Shown: piece after piece, positions 16,127-25,577 of the stretch | How the letters are laid out: every line of letters begins with the position of its first letter | Position numbering within the stretch: the stretch's first letter is position 1 | From: Winogradskyella eximia | GTDB taxonomy: Bacteria; Bacteroidota; Bacteroidia; Flavobacteriales; Flavobacteriaceae | Reading direction: 5' to 3' | DNA: 64,000 bases | Assembly (NCBI RefSeq): GCF_003386165.1 | Contig: NZ_QRDV01000001.1 | Span: 1-64,000 of the forward strand | Position numbers and translations under genes: made by a program | The notes under the pieces: model-generated | Database searches by the model: none | Seen by the model: only the letters and a program-made list of their open reading frames with translations | What the model was told of the DNA's origin: nothing

Positions 16127-17320
16127 ATGTACGGAGATATAAAAAACCATTTACAACAAGAAATAGAATCTATAAAAGAGGCTGGTCTTTTTAAAGAGGA
16201 ACGTATTATCACATCTCCTCAAGGAGCAGAAATAACACTAAATACAGGGCAAAAAGTTTTAAATTTCTGCGCTAATAATTATTTAGGATTATCATCCCAT
16301 CCAGATGTTATACAAGCGGCAAAAGATACTATGGATACACATGGTTTTGGGATGTCTTCAGTCCGATTTATTTGTGGCACTCAAGATATTCATAAAGAGC
16401 TAGAACAAAAAATTGCCGATTTCTACGGAACAGAAGACACTATATTATACGCTGCAGCTTTTGACGCTAATGGTGGAGTTTTTGAACCTTTATTAACTGC
16501 TGAGGATGCTATTATTTCAGATTCATTAAATCATGCTTCTATTATTGATGGCGTAAGATTATGTAAGGCAGCAAGATATCGTTACCAAAATAACGATATG
16601 GCAGATTTAGAAACACAGCTAATTGAAGCAAATGCTAAAGGGGCACGTTTCAAAATTATAGTAACTGATGGTGTATTTTCAATGGATGGTTTAGTTGCAC
16701 CATTAGACAAAATATGTGATTTAGCTGATAAATATGATGCCATGGTGATGATTGATGAATGTCATGCTACTGGTTTTATTGGAGAAACTGGTATTGGTAC
16801 ACTTGAAGAAAAAGGGGTTCTAGGTAGAATAGACATTATCACAGGAACTTTAGGAAAAGCCCTTGGTGGAGCAATGGGAGGTTACACAACAGCTAAAAAA
16901 GAAATTGTTGAATTACTACGTCAGCGCTCTAGACCTTATTTATTTTCAAATTCTTTAGCTCCTGCAATTGTTGGTGCTTCAATTAAAGTATTTGACATGC
17001 TTAAAAATGATACTACGCTCAGAGATAAAGTAGATTGGAATACCAAGTATTTCAAAAAAGGTATAAAAGAAGCAGGTTTCGATATTGTAAATGGAGATTC
17101 TGCTATCGTACCCGTAATGTTATATGATGCCAAATTATCTCAAACTATGGCAAACATGCTATTAGAAGAAGGTATATATGTTATTGGTTTCTTTTATCCA
17201 GTAGTCCCAAAAGATAAGGCAAGAATAAGAGTACAACTTTCTGCGGCACATGATAGAAACCAGTTAGATAAGGCTATTTCTGCATTTGTAAAAGTTGGGA
17301 AAATATTAGAAATTATTTAA
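16127..17320 (+). CDS. kbl: Glycine C-acetyltransferase (2-amino-3-ketobutyrate CoA ligase)
   Basis: A 397-residue PLP enzyme of the alpha-oxoamine synthase family that cleaves 2-amino-3-oxobutanoate with CoA to glycine and acetyl-CoA in threonine breakdown. [37 protein letters not shown] and [17 protein letters not shown] are hallmark stretches. [17 protein letters not shown] and [15 protein letters not shown] contain the PLP Asp/His and the PLP Lys (about residue 244). Full length. No threonine dehydrogenase lies alongside. Confidence 0.95.
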   Translation: MYGDIKNHLQQEIESIKEAGLFKEERIITSPQGAEITLNTGQKVLNFCANNYLGLSSHPDVIQAAKDTMDTHGFGMSSVRFICGTQDIHKELEQKIADFYGTEDTILYAAAFDANGGVFEPLLTAEDAIISDSLNHASIIDGVRLCKAARYRYQNNDMADLETQLIEANAKGARFKIIVTDGVFSMDGLVAPLDKICDLADKYDAMVMIDECHATGFIGETGIGTLEEKGVLGRIDIITGTLGKALGGAMGGYTTAKKEIVELLRQRSRPYLFSNSLAPAIVGASIKVFDMLKNDTTLRDKVDWNTKYFKKGIKEAGFDIVNGDSAIVPVMLYDAKLSQTMANMLLEEGIYVIGFFYPVVPKDKARIRVQLSAAHDRNQLDKAISAFVKVGKILEII

Positions 17321-17372
17321 AACAATTACAAACTCGCTATTTTAGGGGTAAATCACAATATTTTTATACATT

Positions 17373-17380
17373 TATCTTTG
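17373..17380 (+). promoter_or_regulatory. -7 box of the OmpA porin gene
   Basis: TATCTTTG fits TANNTTTG and gives a start near 17386, for a leader of about 60 bases before the ATG at 17447. The -33 region is not clear. Confidence 0.5.
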
Positions 17381-17446
17381 TTAATAAAATTTAACAACTT
17401 ACTTTTGCCTACAATTAACACTTAAAAATTTAAAATTAACTAGAAT

Positions 17447-18811
17447 ATGAAAAATCTTAGCAGATTATTTTTTGTTGCAGTGCTTATCGCAAGTTTTAGC
17501 ACTTCTAATGCTCAAGACAAGAACAATCCCTGGGCTATTACAATTGGCGCTAACGCTGTTGACTTTTACCCAGTAGGAGAAGACGCACCTCAAGGAGAAT
17601 ATTTTGACCAATACTTTAATACAAAGGATCATTGGAACATTCTTCCTTCACTTTCTACAGTCTCAGTTTCAAGATATTTAACTGATGGCTTTACTTTTAC
17701 TGCTAAAGGTTCTATAAACAGAATTGATAAATTCGGAGACTCTTCAGTAGATGACTTAAATTATTACGGTTTAGATGGTAAAGTTTCTTACAGCTTAATG
17801 GAAGTTATCAAATCTAAAACTATCGACCCTTATTTAGGTGTTGGTGGTGGTTACACTTGGGTTGACGAAATCGGAGCTGGAACATTAAACGGATCTTTTG
17901 GTTTTAACTTTTGGTTTACTGAAAACTTAGGTTTAAATCTTGAATCTACTTACAAGCATGCTTTTGAAGATTATTTATCTAGTCATTTCCAACATTCAGT
18001 TGGTTTTACATTTAAATTTGGTGGTACTGATACTGATGGTGACGGTGTTTACGATCATGAAGATGCTTGTCCTGACGAAGCTGGTTTAGAAATCTTCAAT
18101 GGCTGTCCTGATTCTGATAATGATGGTATCCAAGATTCTAAAGATGACTGTCCTTATACTGCAGGTTTAGCTGAATTTAACGGTTGTCCTGATTCTGATG
18201 GAGATGGTGTAATGGATAAAGATGATAACTGTCCTGAAGTTGCTGGATTAAAAGCTTTAGCTGGTTGTCCTGATGCTGATGGTGACGGTGTTGCTGATGG
18301 TGTTGATAAATGTCCTAATGAAGCTGGTCCTATTGCAAATAACGGTTGTCCTTGGGCAGATACTGACGGTGATGGTGTATTAGATAAAGATGATAAATGT
18401 CCTAACGAAGCTGGTACAGCTGCTAATAATGGTTGTCCAGAAGTTAAGCCTACTGAAGAAGTAGTGAAAGCATTAAACACTTATGCAAGATCAATATTAT
18501 TTGACACTGGTAAAGCTAGTTTCAAAAAACAAACTGACCCAATATTACAAGCTATGGTTGTAATCTTCAAAGAATATCCAAAAGCGGATTTCTCTATTGA
18601 AGGTCATACTGATAGTCAAGGTCCAAAAGCAAGTAACCAAGCATTATCTGAAAGAAGAGCTAATGCAGTTAGAGATTACTTAATTGCTAACGGAATTAGC
18701 GCTGCAAGATTAACTGCTGCTGGTTTTGGTGAGTCTAATCCTATTGCAAACAACAAAACTGCATCTGGAAGAAAAGAAAACAGACGTGTAGAGGTGAAGT
18801 TGAAAAACTAA
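17447..18811 (+). CDS. OmpA-family porin with thrombospondin type 3 repeats
   Basis: A 454-residue outer membrane protein. A signal peptide (residues 1-22, ending SNAQ) leads to an N-terminal beta-barrel-like region (about 25-195) ending in [11 protein letters not shown]. Five calcium-binding thrombospondin type 3 repeats follow (about 197-328), each of the form DxDGDGVxDxxDxCP. The C-terminal OmpA domain (about 340-454) has [30 protein letters not shown] and [11 protein letters not shown], with the Asp and Arg that bind peptidoglycan. This layout is typical of the abundant OmpA porins of Flavobacteriaceae. Its own -7 box and terminator make it a single-gene transcript. Confidence 0.94.
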   Translation: MKNLSRLFFVAVLIASFSTSNAQDKNNPWAITIGANAVDFYPVGEDAPQGEYFDQYFNTKDHWNILPSLSTVSVSRYLTDGFTFTAKGSINRIDKFGDSSVDDLNYYGLDGKVSYSLMEVIKSKTIDPYLGVGGGYTWVDEIGAGTLNGSFGFNFWFTENLGLNLESTYKHAFEDYLSSHFQHSVGFTFKFGGTDTDGDGVYDHEDACPDEAGLEIFNGCPDSDNDGIQDSKDDCPYTAGLAEFNGCPDSDGDGVMDKDDNCPEVAGLKALAGCPDADGDGVADGVDKCPNEAGPIANNGCPWADTDGDGVLDKDDKCPNEAGTAANNGCPEVKPTEEVVKALNTYARSILFDTGKASFKKQTDPILQAMVVIFKEYPKADFSIEGHTDSQGPKASNQALSERRANAVRDYLIANGISAARLTAAGFGESNPIANNKTASGRKENRRVEVKLKN

Positions 18812-18831
18812 TCACATCTAAAATATATTAA

Positions 18832-18862
18832 AAAAACGCCTCGATATTCGGGGCGTTTTTTA
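18832..18862 (+). terminator. Terminator after the OmpA porin gene
   Basis: CGCCTCG and CGGGGCG pair (one G-U) and are flanked by A6 upstream and a T6 tract downstream. It ends 10 bp before the next ATG, so the AddB-like gene starts right after it. Confidence 0.88.
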
Positions 18863-18872
18863 TTTTTATAGA

Positions 18873-21632
18873 ATGGTAAGTTTTATAAAATCAGTTCTCA
18901 TCGATCTTCAAAGCAAACACTTAAAATTAGAAGATCTATCATTTATTCTTCCAAGCAAACGTGCTGGTGTTTTTCTTAAACATCACCTTTCCACATTAAT
19001 AGATCAACCCGTATTTTCTCCACAAATACTTAGCAGTGAAGAATTTGTTGAAGAACTTTCTGGATTACAAAAGTTACCAAATACAGATTTATTATTTAGA
19101 CTATACGAAACGTATATAGAGCTTAATGATAACACAGATCAAGAACCTTTTGAATCATTTTCTAAATGGGCCCAAATACTTTTACAAGACTTTAATGAGA
19201 TTGATCGCTATCTCATACCTCAAGAGCAAATATTCGATTACTTAAATGCCATAAAAGAGCTTAATCATTGGTCTTTGGAAAGCAACCCTACCAACCTTAT
19301 TAAAAACCATTTAAAATTCTGGAAACAGCTTAAAACATATTATTCAGCCTACACCAAAAATCTATTGAATTCAAAACAAGGCTATCAAGGTTTAATTTAC
19401 AGAGAAGCAGTAGACAACTTAGAGCATTACATAGAAAGCTCTAAAGGGAAAATACACATATTTTTAGGCTTCAATGCATTGAACACCGCTGAGTCTCAAA
19501 TTATTCAAGGTTTGTTAAAAAATGATTTAGCTCATATTTATTGGGATATTGATGACGCATTTATTAATGACTCTATACATGATGCTGGTTGGTTTACAAG
19601 ACAACATAGAAAACAATGGAATTATTTTAATGACCACACTTTTAATTGGGTAACAAATCACTATACAGAAGAAAAACAAATTCAAACTATTGGTATTCCT
19701 AAACTTGTTGGACAAGCAAAATATATTGGGCAGATATTAGAAGAACTCACTCAAAAAGAAACCAACCTTTCAAAAATTGCAGTTGTATTAGGTGAAGAAC
19801 AACTATTACTTCCGGTTTTAAACTCAATTCCAAAATCAATAGATAAACTTAATGTTACAATGGGATTACCATTGCAATATGTACCTCTAGCTTCATTCTT
19901 TGAACAGCTTTTTAATATCCATAAAAACAATCCGAAGCAATTCTATTATAAAGATGTCATTGGTTTATTATCTCATCCTTCTATATATCCATTATTTAGC
20001 ATATCTACACAAAATGTATCAAGCAATATTGTAGCTTCTATCCAAAAAAATAATACAGTATATATATCCTTAACTGAACTTAAGGAAATTGCTCAATCAC
20101 ACAAAGAACTTATAGAATTATTATTCAAAACTTGGGACAATACATCGCAAATAGCATTGCAAAGCTGTTCTGAACTCATTTTAAAAATGAAGGCCAATTT
20201 TGAGACAAATAAGGAAAGTCATAGTCTAGAATTAGAATATTTATATCGCTTCAATACCTTATTCAATCAATTATCTCAACTAGATTCAACTTACAAATAT
20301 CTTAATTCAATTACAGCCTTACAATCTATTTACCAAGAGTTATTGAGCACCGAAACATTAGATTTTAAGGGAGAACCCCTAGAAGGACTTCAAATTATGG
20401 GTATGTTAGAATCTCGTGTTTTAGATTTTGAAACGGTAATTATTAGCTCTGTAAATGAGGGAATTCTACCTTCAGGAAAAACAAATAATTCGTTTATTCC
20501 ATTCGATGTAAAAATTGAAAATAAACTACCAACTTTTAAAGAAAAAGACGCCGTTTATACCTATCATTTCTATAGACTTTTACAACGTGCTAAAAATGTA
20601 TATATATTGTATAATACCGAAATTGACGCCTTAAAGGGAGGAGAGAAAAGTAGATTTATAACGCAATTAGATATCGAAGGTATACATAATATAAAGCATC
20701 AAATAATCGCACCAAACGTGCCTAATATTGAACAAAAATTACAACAAATAATTAAAACGCCAACTGTCATTGAACAACTAAAAGTGTTATCTAGCAAAGG
20801 TTACTCCCCCTCTTCCCTAACCAATTACATTCGCAATCCAATAGATTTTTACTATGAAAAAATATTAGGCATAAAAGAATTTGAAGAGGTTGAAGAAAAT
20901 ATTGCAGCTAACACATTAGGTTCTGTTATTCATAATTCATTAGAGGATTTTTACAAACCTTTAGAAGGTTCCCAATTGACCATAGAACACGTTAAATCTT
21001 TTAAAAGTGAGACCAAAGCAATGGTCACTAAACATTTTGAAGAGCTCTACAATAAAGGTGGGTTTTCTAACGGAAAAAACCTCATTATTTTTGAAATTGC
21101 CCAACGTTATATTTCCAACTTTCTCAATCAAGAAATTGAGAGTCTAAAACAAGGAAATGAAATAAAAATTCTTTCCATTGAAGCAGATGAAGACATCTCT
21201 ATTAAAATTGAAGGTTTAGATTTTCCTATTAAATTAAAAGGGAAAGTAGATAGAATTGATAGCTTTAATGGTGTTACTAGGGTAATAGATTATAAATCTG
21301 GAAAAGTAGAACAAAACAAAGTAGAAATTGTTGATTGGGAAGATCTATGTTCCGATTACAACAAATACAGCAAGTCTTTTCAAGTGTTATGTTATGCCTA
21401 TATGATGAAACAACAGAACCGTATTGAATTACCAATAGAAGCAGGTATTATTTCTTTTAAAAATCTAAACGAAGGCTTTTTAAAATTCGGAAAAAAACCG
21501 TCTTCTCATTCCAGAACAAAAGATCAATTAATAACACAAGATACTTTAGATAATTTTGAAGTTGAACTTAAAAAACTCATCACAGAAATCTGTAATCCTA
21601 AGGTAGATTTTATTGAAAAAGAAATTGACTAA
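18873..21632 (+). CDS. PD-(D/E)XK nuclease family protein, AddB-like
   Basis: A 919-residue protein that probably partners the AddA-like enzyme at 12955 in double-strand break repair. The N-terminal part (LSFILPSKRAGVFLKHHL) resembles the degenerate helicase half of AddB. LEGLQIMGMLESRVLDFETVIISSVNEG (shown in part) corresponds to a helicase motif V region. The C-terminal nuclease domain contains TLGSVIHNSLEDFY, GKVDRIDSF, RVIDYKSGKVEQ and QVLCYAYMM, giving the complete D...D-x-K set. I see no four-Cys iron-sulfur cluster as in Bacillus AddB. It is followed without a gap by a hydrolase gene. Confidence 0.88.
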   Translation: MVSFIKSVLIDLQSKHLKLEDLSFILPSKRAGVFLKHHLSTLIDQPVFSPQILSSEEFVEELSGLQKLPNTDLLFRLYETYIELNDNTDQEPFESFSKWAQILLQDFNEIDRYLIPQEQIFDYLNAIKELNHWSLESNPTNLIKNHLKFWKQLKTYYSAYTKNLLNSKQGYQGLIYREAVDNLEHYIESSKGKIHIFLGFNALNTAESQIIQGLLKNDLAHIYWDIDDAFINDSIHDAGWFTRQHRKQWNYFNDHTFNWVTNHYTEEKQIQTIGIPKLVGQAKYIGQILEELTQKETNLSKIAVVLGEEQLLLPVLNSIPKSIDKLNVTMGLPLQYVPLASFFEQLFNIHKNNPKQFYYKDVIGLLSHPSIYPLFSISTQNVSSNIVASIQKNNTVYISLTELKEIAQSHKELIELLFKTWDNTSQIALQSCSELILKMKANFETNKESHSLELEYLYRFNTLFNQLSQLDSTYKYLNSITALQSIYQELLSTETLDFKGEPLEGLQIMGMLESRVLDFETVIISSVNEGILPSGKTNNSFIPFDVKIENKLPTFKEKDAVYTYHFYRLLQRAKNVYILYNTEIDALKGGEKSRFITQLDIEGIHNIKHQIIAPNVPNIEQKLQQIIKTPTVIEQLKVLSSKGYSPSSLTNYIRNPIDFYYEKILGIKEFEEVEENIAANTLGSVIHNSLEDFYKPLEGSQLTIEHVKSFKSETKAMVTKHFEELYNKGGFSNGKNLIIFEIAQRYISNFLNQEIESLKQGNEIKILSIEADEDISIKIEGLDFPIKLKGKVDRIDSFNGVTRVIDYKSGKVEQNKVEIVDWEDLCSDYNKYSKSFQVLCYAYMMKQQNRIELPIEAGIISFKNLNEGFLKFGKKPSSHSRTKDQLITQDTLDNFEVELKKLITEICNPKVDFIEKEID

Positions 21633-22471
21633 TGCAAATTGAAAAAAACATCGTTTTAGAACGAATAGACAAAAAACCCATTTTAATTGACACCTTTTAT
21701 TCTGATGAAATAAAGCAAAAATCCGTCATTATTTTTTGCCACGGCTACAAAGGTTTTAAAGATTGGGGAGCTTGGAATCTAATGGCAACATATTTTGCTA
21801 AATCTGGATATTGTTTTGTGAAATTCAATTTTTCACATAATGGAGGCACAATAAATGACCCAATAGATTTTCCGGATCTAGAAGCCTTTGGTAATAATAA
21901 CTACACTAGAGAGCTCGATGACCTAAATGACGTTATGGATTGGGTTCAGTCTCATTTCAAAAACAATCCCAATATAAACACAAATGAGATATCCCTAATT
22001 GGACATAGCCGAGGTGGTGGAATTGTATTGCTAAAATCTGCAGAAGATAAAAGAATCACTAAACTCATTACTTTAGCAAGCGTGAGTGATTTTGCTAGTA
22101 GATTTGGCTCTACAGAAGAAATTATAAAATGGAAAAATGATAGTGTAAAATATGTTACTAATGGCAGAACCAAACAACAAATGCCACATTATTATCAATT
22201 TTTTGAAGATTTTAAGGCAAATGAAACAAGACTTGATATTGCTTCTGCTACAAAAAAAATAGACATACCCATTTTAATTATTCATGGAGACAAAGACACA
22301 TCTGTAAACATAAATGAAGCTAACAACATTGATAATTGGAGTTCTAATAGTAAATTGGAGATTATCACAGACGCAGATCACGTGTTTAATACTAATCACC
22401 CTTGGACAAAGGGCGAGCTTTCAAGTGAATTAAAATCCGTAGTTTCAAAAATTATAAATTTTATTTCATAA
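21632..22471 (+). CDS. Alpha/beta hydrolase
   Basis: A 279-residue serine hydrolase of the alpha/beta fold. The oxyanion/HG-type motif is FCHGYKGFKDWGAW (about residues 36-49). The nucleophile Ser lies in ISLIGHSRGGGIVLL (about 126-140), the Asp in HGDKDTSVNI (about 218), and the His in TDADHVFNTNHPW (about 250). The full triad is present, so it should be active, most likely as an esterase or peptidase-like enzyme; the substrate is unknown. Its ATG overlaps the stop of the AddB-like gene by one base (TAATG), implying translational coupling. Confidence 0.88.
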   Translation: MQIEKNIVLERIDKKPILIDTFYSDEIKQKSVIIFCHGYKGFKDWGAWNLMATYFAKSGYCFVKFNFSHNGGTINDPIDFPDLEAFGNNNYTRELDDLNDVMDWVQSHFKNNPNINTNEISLIGHSRGGGIVLLKSAEDKRITKLITLASVSDFASRFGSTEEIIKWKNDSVKYVTNGRTKQQMPHYYQFFEDFKANETRLDIASATKKIDIPILIIHGDKDTSVNINEANNIDNWSSNSKLEIITDADHVFNTNHPWTKGELSSELKSVVSKIINFIS

Positions 22472-22500
22472 AAAAAGGCATGCTCAAAACATACCTTTTT
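22471..22500. terminator. Terminator between the hydrolase gene and tRNA-Ala
   Basis: AAAAAGGCATG and CATACCTTTTT form a stem with one mismatch and an 7-base loop. A and T tracts on both sides serve both the hydrolase (plus) and the tRNA (minus), whose 3' end is at 22502. Confidence 0.75.
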
Positions 22501-22501
22501 G

Positions 22502-22575
22502 TGGAGAAGATCGGGCTCGAACCGACGACCTCTTGACTGCCAGTCAAGCACTCTAGCCAACTGAGCTACATCCCC
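22502..22575 (-). tRNA. tRNA-Ala (anticodon GGC)
   Basis: The minus strand reads a 74-nt cloverleaf starting GGGGATGTAGCTCAGTTGG. The anticodon arm is CTTGA-CTGGCAG-TCAAG with T33 and anticodon GGC, decoding GCC/GCU alanine codons. The T arm is GTCGG-TTCGAGC-CCGAT. A G3-U70 pair, the main alanine identity element, is present in the acceptor stem; position 6-67 is a U-U mismatch. The discriminator is A and no CCA is encoded. The gene stands alone. Confidence 0.95.
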
Positions 22576-22590
22576 AAAATTTCTATATAT

Positions 22591-23388
22591 TTATTTTAAT
22601 CCACTTAAGACCAAAACAGGTATTTTACTACTATGAAAATCCTTCTTTAAAATTGTATTCTTTTCCCAAAGCTTCTTAAAGAAACCTCTTTTTCGTCTTA
22701 CTACACATAATAAATCTGGGTCATTCATTTTGTGGTGCTCTAAAAATGCCATAAATGTAGTTGGACTTTCTGCCTGTATTGTTGTTGATATAAGAGATTT
22801 TAATTCGTCATTAACATCAAAATCATGTTTTTTATGATGTGGTGTTTTTACCAAAAGTAACGCAACATTAGCATCAAATTGAGTTTTGATAGCTTTTAAA
22901 GGATATAAAACATTCTCTTTTCTTATAGTTGCAGATTTTAAAGCTAATAAAAGTTTTGAAAAAGGCTTAAAAACATAACCTTCTGGCACAACTAAAGCAG
23001 GAATCTGAGTTTGTTTTATAATCTTACCAGATGTTTTACCTAAATAAACTTCGTCTTTAATAGAGTTTGTTCTTGGCTCTAAAATAATGAGATCAACTTC
23101 CAAAGCATTACAAACCTTTTCTAGGGTATCAATTAATTTTCCTTTAAATGTTTTGGTAATAACTTCCACTCCTTTTGTGTCTATTGATGCCACATGACTT
23201 TCTAAAAACGACTTTGATTCAGCTTCTAAAATATGGTCTATTTTAATCATAGTACCAGCTTTAGTATAAACGTTATATATTTGAATAACATAAACTTTAG
23301 CACCAAACACTTTTGCAAAATCTACAGCATATTGTAAATGTGACTTTGCGTTTTTTGAGGAACCAACAGGAACTAATATCGTTTTCAT
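22591..23388 (-). CDS. Universal stress protein, tandem UspA domains
   Basis: A 265-residue cytoplasmic protein made of two Usp domains. The first (about residues 1-140) begins MKTILVPVGSSKNAKSHLQYA, the usual strand-loop-helix, and ends with GKTSGKIIKQTQIPALVVPEG, close to the G-2x-G-9x-G-(S/T) nucleotide-binding motif. The second half (about 145-265) is more divergent and lacks a clear ATP motif. Such proteins respond to stress and starvation; the precise role is unknown. A minus-strand TACTTTTG box at 23417-23424, about 28 bp upstream, is a likely -7 element. Confidence 0.88.
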   Translation of the reverse strand: MKTILVPVGSSKNAKSHLQYAVDFAKVFGAKVYVIQIYNVYTKAGTMIKIDHILEAESKSFLESHVASIDTKGVEVITKTFKGKLIDTLEKVCNALEVDLIILEPRTNSIKDEVYLGKTSGKIIKQTQIPALVVPEGYVFKPFSKLLLALKSATIRKENVLYPLKAIKTQFDANVALLLVKTPHHKKHDFDVNDELKSLISTTIQAESPTTFMAFLEHHKMNDPDLLCVVRRKRGFFKKLWEKNTILKKDFHSSKIPVLVLSGLK

Positions 23389-23434
23389 CTATAGAAAATT
23401 AAGGTTTAAATTACCACAAAAGTACACATTATAA

Positions 23435-23935
23435 ATGATTCGTAAAGCAGAAGAAAAAGATATTGAACCTATTTTAGAAATTACCAAAGCCTGTGCTAAA
23501 CACATGATTTCTAATGGTATTTATCAATGGAACGAGCATTACCCAAACAAATCTGCTTTTAAAAATGATATTATACGTAATGAACTTTATGTTATAGAAT
23601 TGAAATCTAATATAATTGGCTGTATAGTAATTACAACACTTATGGATTGTGAATATGAGCCTATTAAATGGTTAACTCATAATAAAAACAACCTCTATAT
23701 TCATCGGTTAGCAGTTCATCCAAAACAGCAAGGATTAGGTTACGCTAAACAACTCATAACTTTTGCTGAACAATTTGCTATTGATAACTACTATAGCTCT
23801 ATTCGATTAGATACCTTTTCACAGAACAAAAGAAACCAAAAATTTTACGAACTTCGCGGTTATAAACGATTAGGCAATATTTACTTTCCAAAGCAAAGTG
23901 AATTTCCTTTTTACTGTTACGAATTGGTATTGTGA
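23435..23935 (+). CDS. GNAT-family N-acetyltransferase
   Basis: A 166-residue acetyltransferase. The acetyl-CoA binding motif A is IHRLAVHPKQQGLGYAKQL (about residues 89-107), containing the Q-x-x-G-x-G/A pattern. IRLDTFSQNKRNQKFYELRGYKRLG (shown around 128-152, motif B region) is typical of the end of the fold. The acceptor substrate is unknown. Its stop overlaps the GTG of the MATE gene by four bases, so the two are probably translated together. Confidence 0.9.
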   Translation: MIRKAEEKDIEPILEITKACAKHMISNGIYQWNEHYPNKSAFKNDIIRNELYVIELKSNIIGCIVITTLMDCEYEPIKWLTHNKNNLYIHRLAVHPKQQGLGYAKQLITFAEQFAIDNYYSSIRLDTFSQNKRNQKFYELRGYKRLGNIYFPKQSEFPFYCYELVL

Positions 23936-25266
23936 GCACAGCTATAACTTTAAAACAAATTAACAAATTGGCGATTCCTGCTTTAATTTCAGGAGTATCT
24001 GAACCTATTTTGTCTTTAACTGATGCTGCAATTATTGGTAATATGGAACAGAATGCCACAACATCTTTAGCTGCTGTTGGTATTGTTACTACATTTTTAT
24101 CCATGTTAATTTGGGTTTTGGGACAAACAAGAAGTGCTATTTCTTCCATTATTTCACAATACTTAGGTGCCGGAAATGTAGAAGCAGTGAAAAATTTACC
24201 AGCACAAGCTATTTTTGTAATTACAACACTTAGCCTTATAATTATAGCTGTTACGTATCCACTGGCTTCGCATATTTTTAAACTTTATAATGCCTCAGGA
24301 GACATTCTAAATTATAGTGTAGACTATTATCAAATTCGGGTTTTTGGATTTCCATTTACATTGTTTACAATAGCTGTTTTTGGGACCTTTAGAGGACTTC
24401 AAAACACCTATTTCCCAATGTTAATTGCTATTTCTGGGGCATTGGCTAATATTATTCTAGACTTTGTTTTTGTCTATGGTATTGAAGGTTATATTCCTGC
24501 CATGCACATTAAAGGTGCTGCTTATGCTAGTGTTATTGCGCAATTAATTATGGCTTTACTTTCAGCATATTATTTACTAAAAAAAACAGATATTCCTTTA
24601 ATCGCAAAATTGCCTTTTAATCCTGAAATGAAACGTTTCGCGTTAATGATTCTTAATTTATTCATTAGAACCATCGCTTTAAATATTGCTTTGTATTTTG
24701 GAACGAGCTTTGCCACAAAATATGGTGAAAGCTACATCGCAGCTTACACTATTGCTATTAATTTATGGTTTTTAGGAGCTTTTCTTATTGATGGATATGC
24801 AAGCGCCGGGAACATCTTATCAGGAAAATTATTTGGCGCCAAAGATTACAAAAGTCTATTAGAACTCAGTAATAAATTGATTAAATATGGCATTTTTGTT
24901 GGGCTTTTTATTGGTGTAATTGGTGCTGTATTCTACTACCCTCTAGGAAATCTTTTTAGCAATGATGAAAACGTACTGAAGGAATTCTATAAGGTGTTTT
25001 GGATTGTTTTGGCCATGCAACCCTTATGTGCTCTAGCCTTTATTTTTGATGGTGTTTTTAAAGGACTAGGTAAGATGAAATATCTTAGAAACGTTTTGTT
25101 ATTTTCTACATTGGTAATTTTTGTTCCTGTAATATTTTGGGTAGATAACCTAGATTATAAGCTTTATGGTATTTTTATTGCATTCACGCTTTGGATGATA
25201 GCACGTGGTTTGCCATTAATTATAAAATTTAGAAAAACATTTATTCCTCTAGCGCAAAACACTTAA
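23932..25266 (+). CDS. MATE-family efflux transporter
   Basis: A 444-residue inner-membrane protein with about twelve hydrophobic helices in two bundles, the layout of multidrug and toxic compound extruders driven by H+ or Na+. The start INKLAIPALISGVSEPILSL, then DAAIIGNMEQNA, is the usual helix 1 and loop of the DinF/NorM type. IDGYASAGNILSGKLFGAKDY (about 284-304) is the mirrored motif in the second half. The GTG at 23932 is read from a four-base overlap with the GNAT stop. The substrate is unknown. Confidence 0.92.
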   Translation: MSTAITLKQINKLAIPALISGVSEPILSLTDAAIIGNMEQNATTSLAAVGIVTTFLSMLIWVLGQTRSAISSIISQYLGAGNVEAVKNLPAQAIFVITTLSLIIIAVTYPLASHIFKLYNASGDILNYSVDYYQIRVFGFPFTLFTIAVFGTFRGLQNTYFPMLIAISGALANIILDFVFVYGIEGYIPAMHIKGAAYASVIAQLIMALLSAYYLLKKTDIPLIAKLPFNPEMKRFALMILNLFIRTIALNIALYFGTSFATKYGESYIAAYTIAINLWFLGAFLIDGYASAGNILSGKLFGAKDYKSLLELSNKLIKYGIFVGLFIGVIGAVFYYPLGNLFSNDENVLKEFYKVFWIVLAMQPLCALAFIFDGVFKGLGKMKYLRNVLLFSTLVIFVPVIFWVDNLDYKLYGIFIAFTLWMIARGLPLIIKFRKTFIPLAQNT

Positions 25267-25293
25267 ATTTGACCAATACAATTTACTTCTATA

Positions 25294-25470
25294 ATGAGCT
25301 TATTAATAACAGTATTACAAGACGTTAAAATAGACGAAAAACTTAAAAATGCACCAGACGGCGACTATGGTATTGGCATTTTTATTGGTACACTTTTACC
25401 TTTTGTAGTTTTAGTTATTATAGCTTTTATAATCTATAGATATAATAAAAACAGATATAAAGACAATTAA
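25294..25470 (+). CDS. Small single-pass membrane protein, 58 residues
   Basis: An ATG frame from 25294 to a TAA at 25468-25470 encodes 58 residues. An amphipathic N-terminus with DVKIDEKLKNAPDGDYG leads to one strong transmembrane helix (residues about 27-47, GIFIGTLLPFVVLVIIAF) and a basic tail YRYNKNRYKDN. Positive residues after the helix suggest the C-terminus stays in the cytoplasm. It lies 27 bp after the MATE gene on the same strand and one base before another tiny frame. I do not recognise it. Coding is inferred from the helix design and spacing. Confidence 0.55.
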   Translation: MSLLITVLQDVKIDEKLKNAPDGDYGIGIFIGTLLPFVVLVIIAFIIYRYNKNRYKDN

Positions 25471-25471
25471 T

Positions 25472-25570
25472 ATGGATATACTTGGCTTTTTAGGCGGAAA
25501 TGGCTTGTTCCTTATACTAGGGTTAGTACTTATAATTATATTTTTCTACAATAAATATAAAAGACGTTAA
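25472..25570 (+). CDS. Small single-pass membrane protein, 32 residues
   Basis: ATG at 25472 to TAA at 25568-25570 gives 32 residues, MDILGFLGGNGLFLILGLVL followed by IIIFFY and a basic end NKYKRR. It is nearly all one transmembrane helix with a Gly-rich start. A single base separates it from the previous frame, an arrangement typical of coupled genes. Not recognised as a known family. It ends 8 bp before the converging oxygenase gene. Confidence 0.45.
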   Translation: MDILGFLGGNGLFLILGLVLIIIFFYNKYKRR

Positions 25571-25577
25571 TATAGGT

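Noticed and set aside
18154..18480. A 108-codon minus-strand frame of Ser/Pro/Gly repeats
   Set aside because: It is the antisense reading of the five thrombospondin type 3 repeats of the OmpA gene; periodic codons on one strand open frames on the other.
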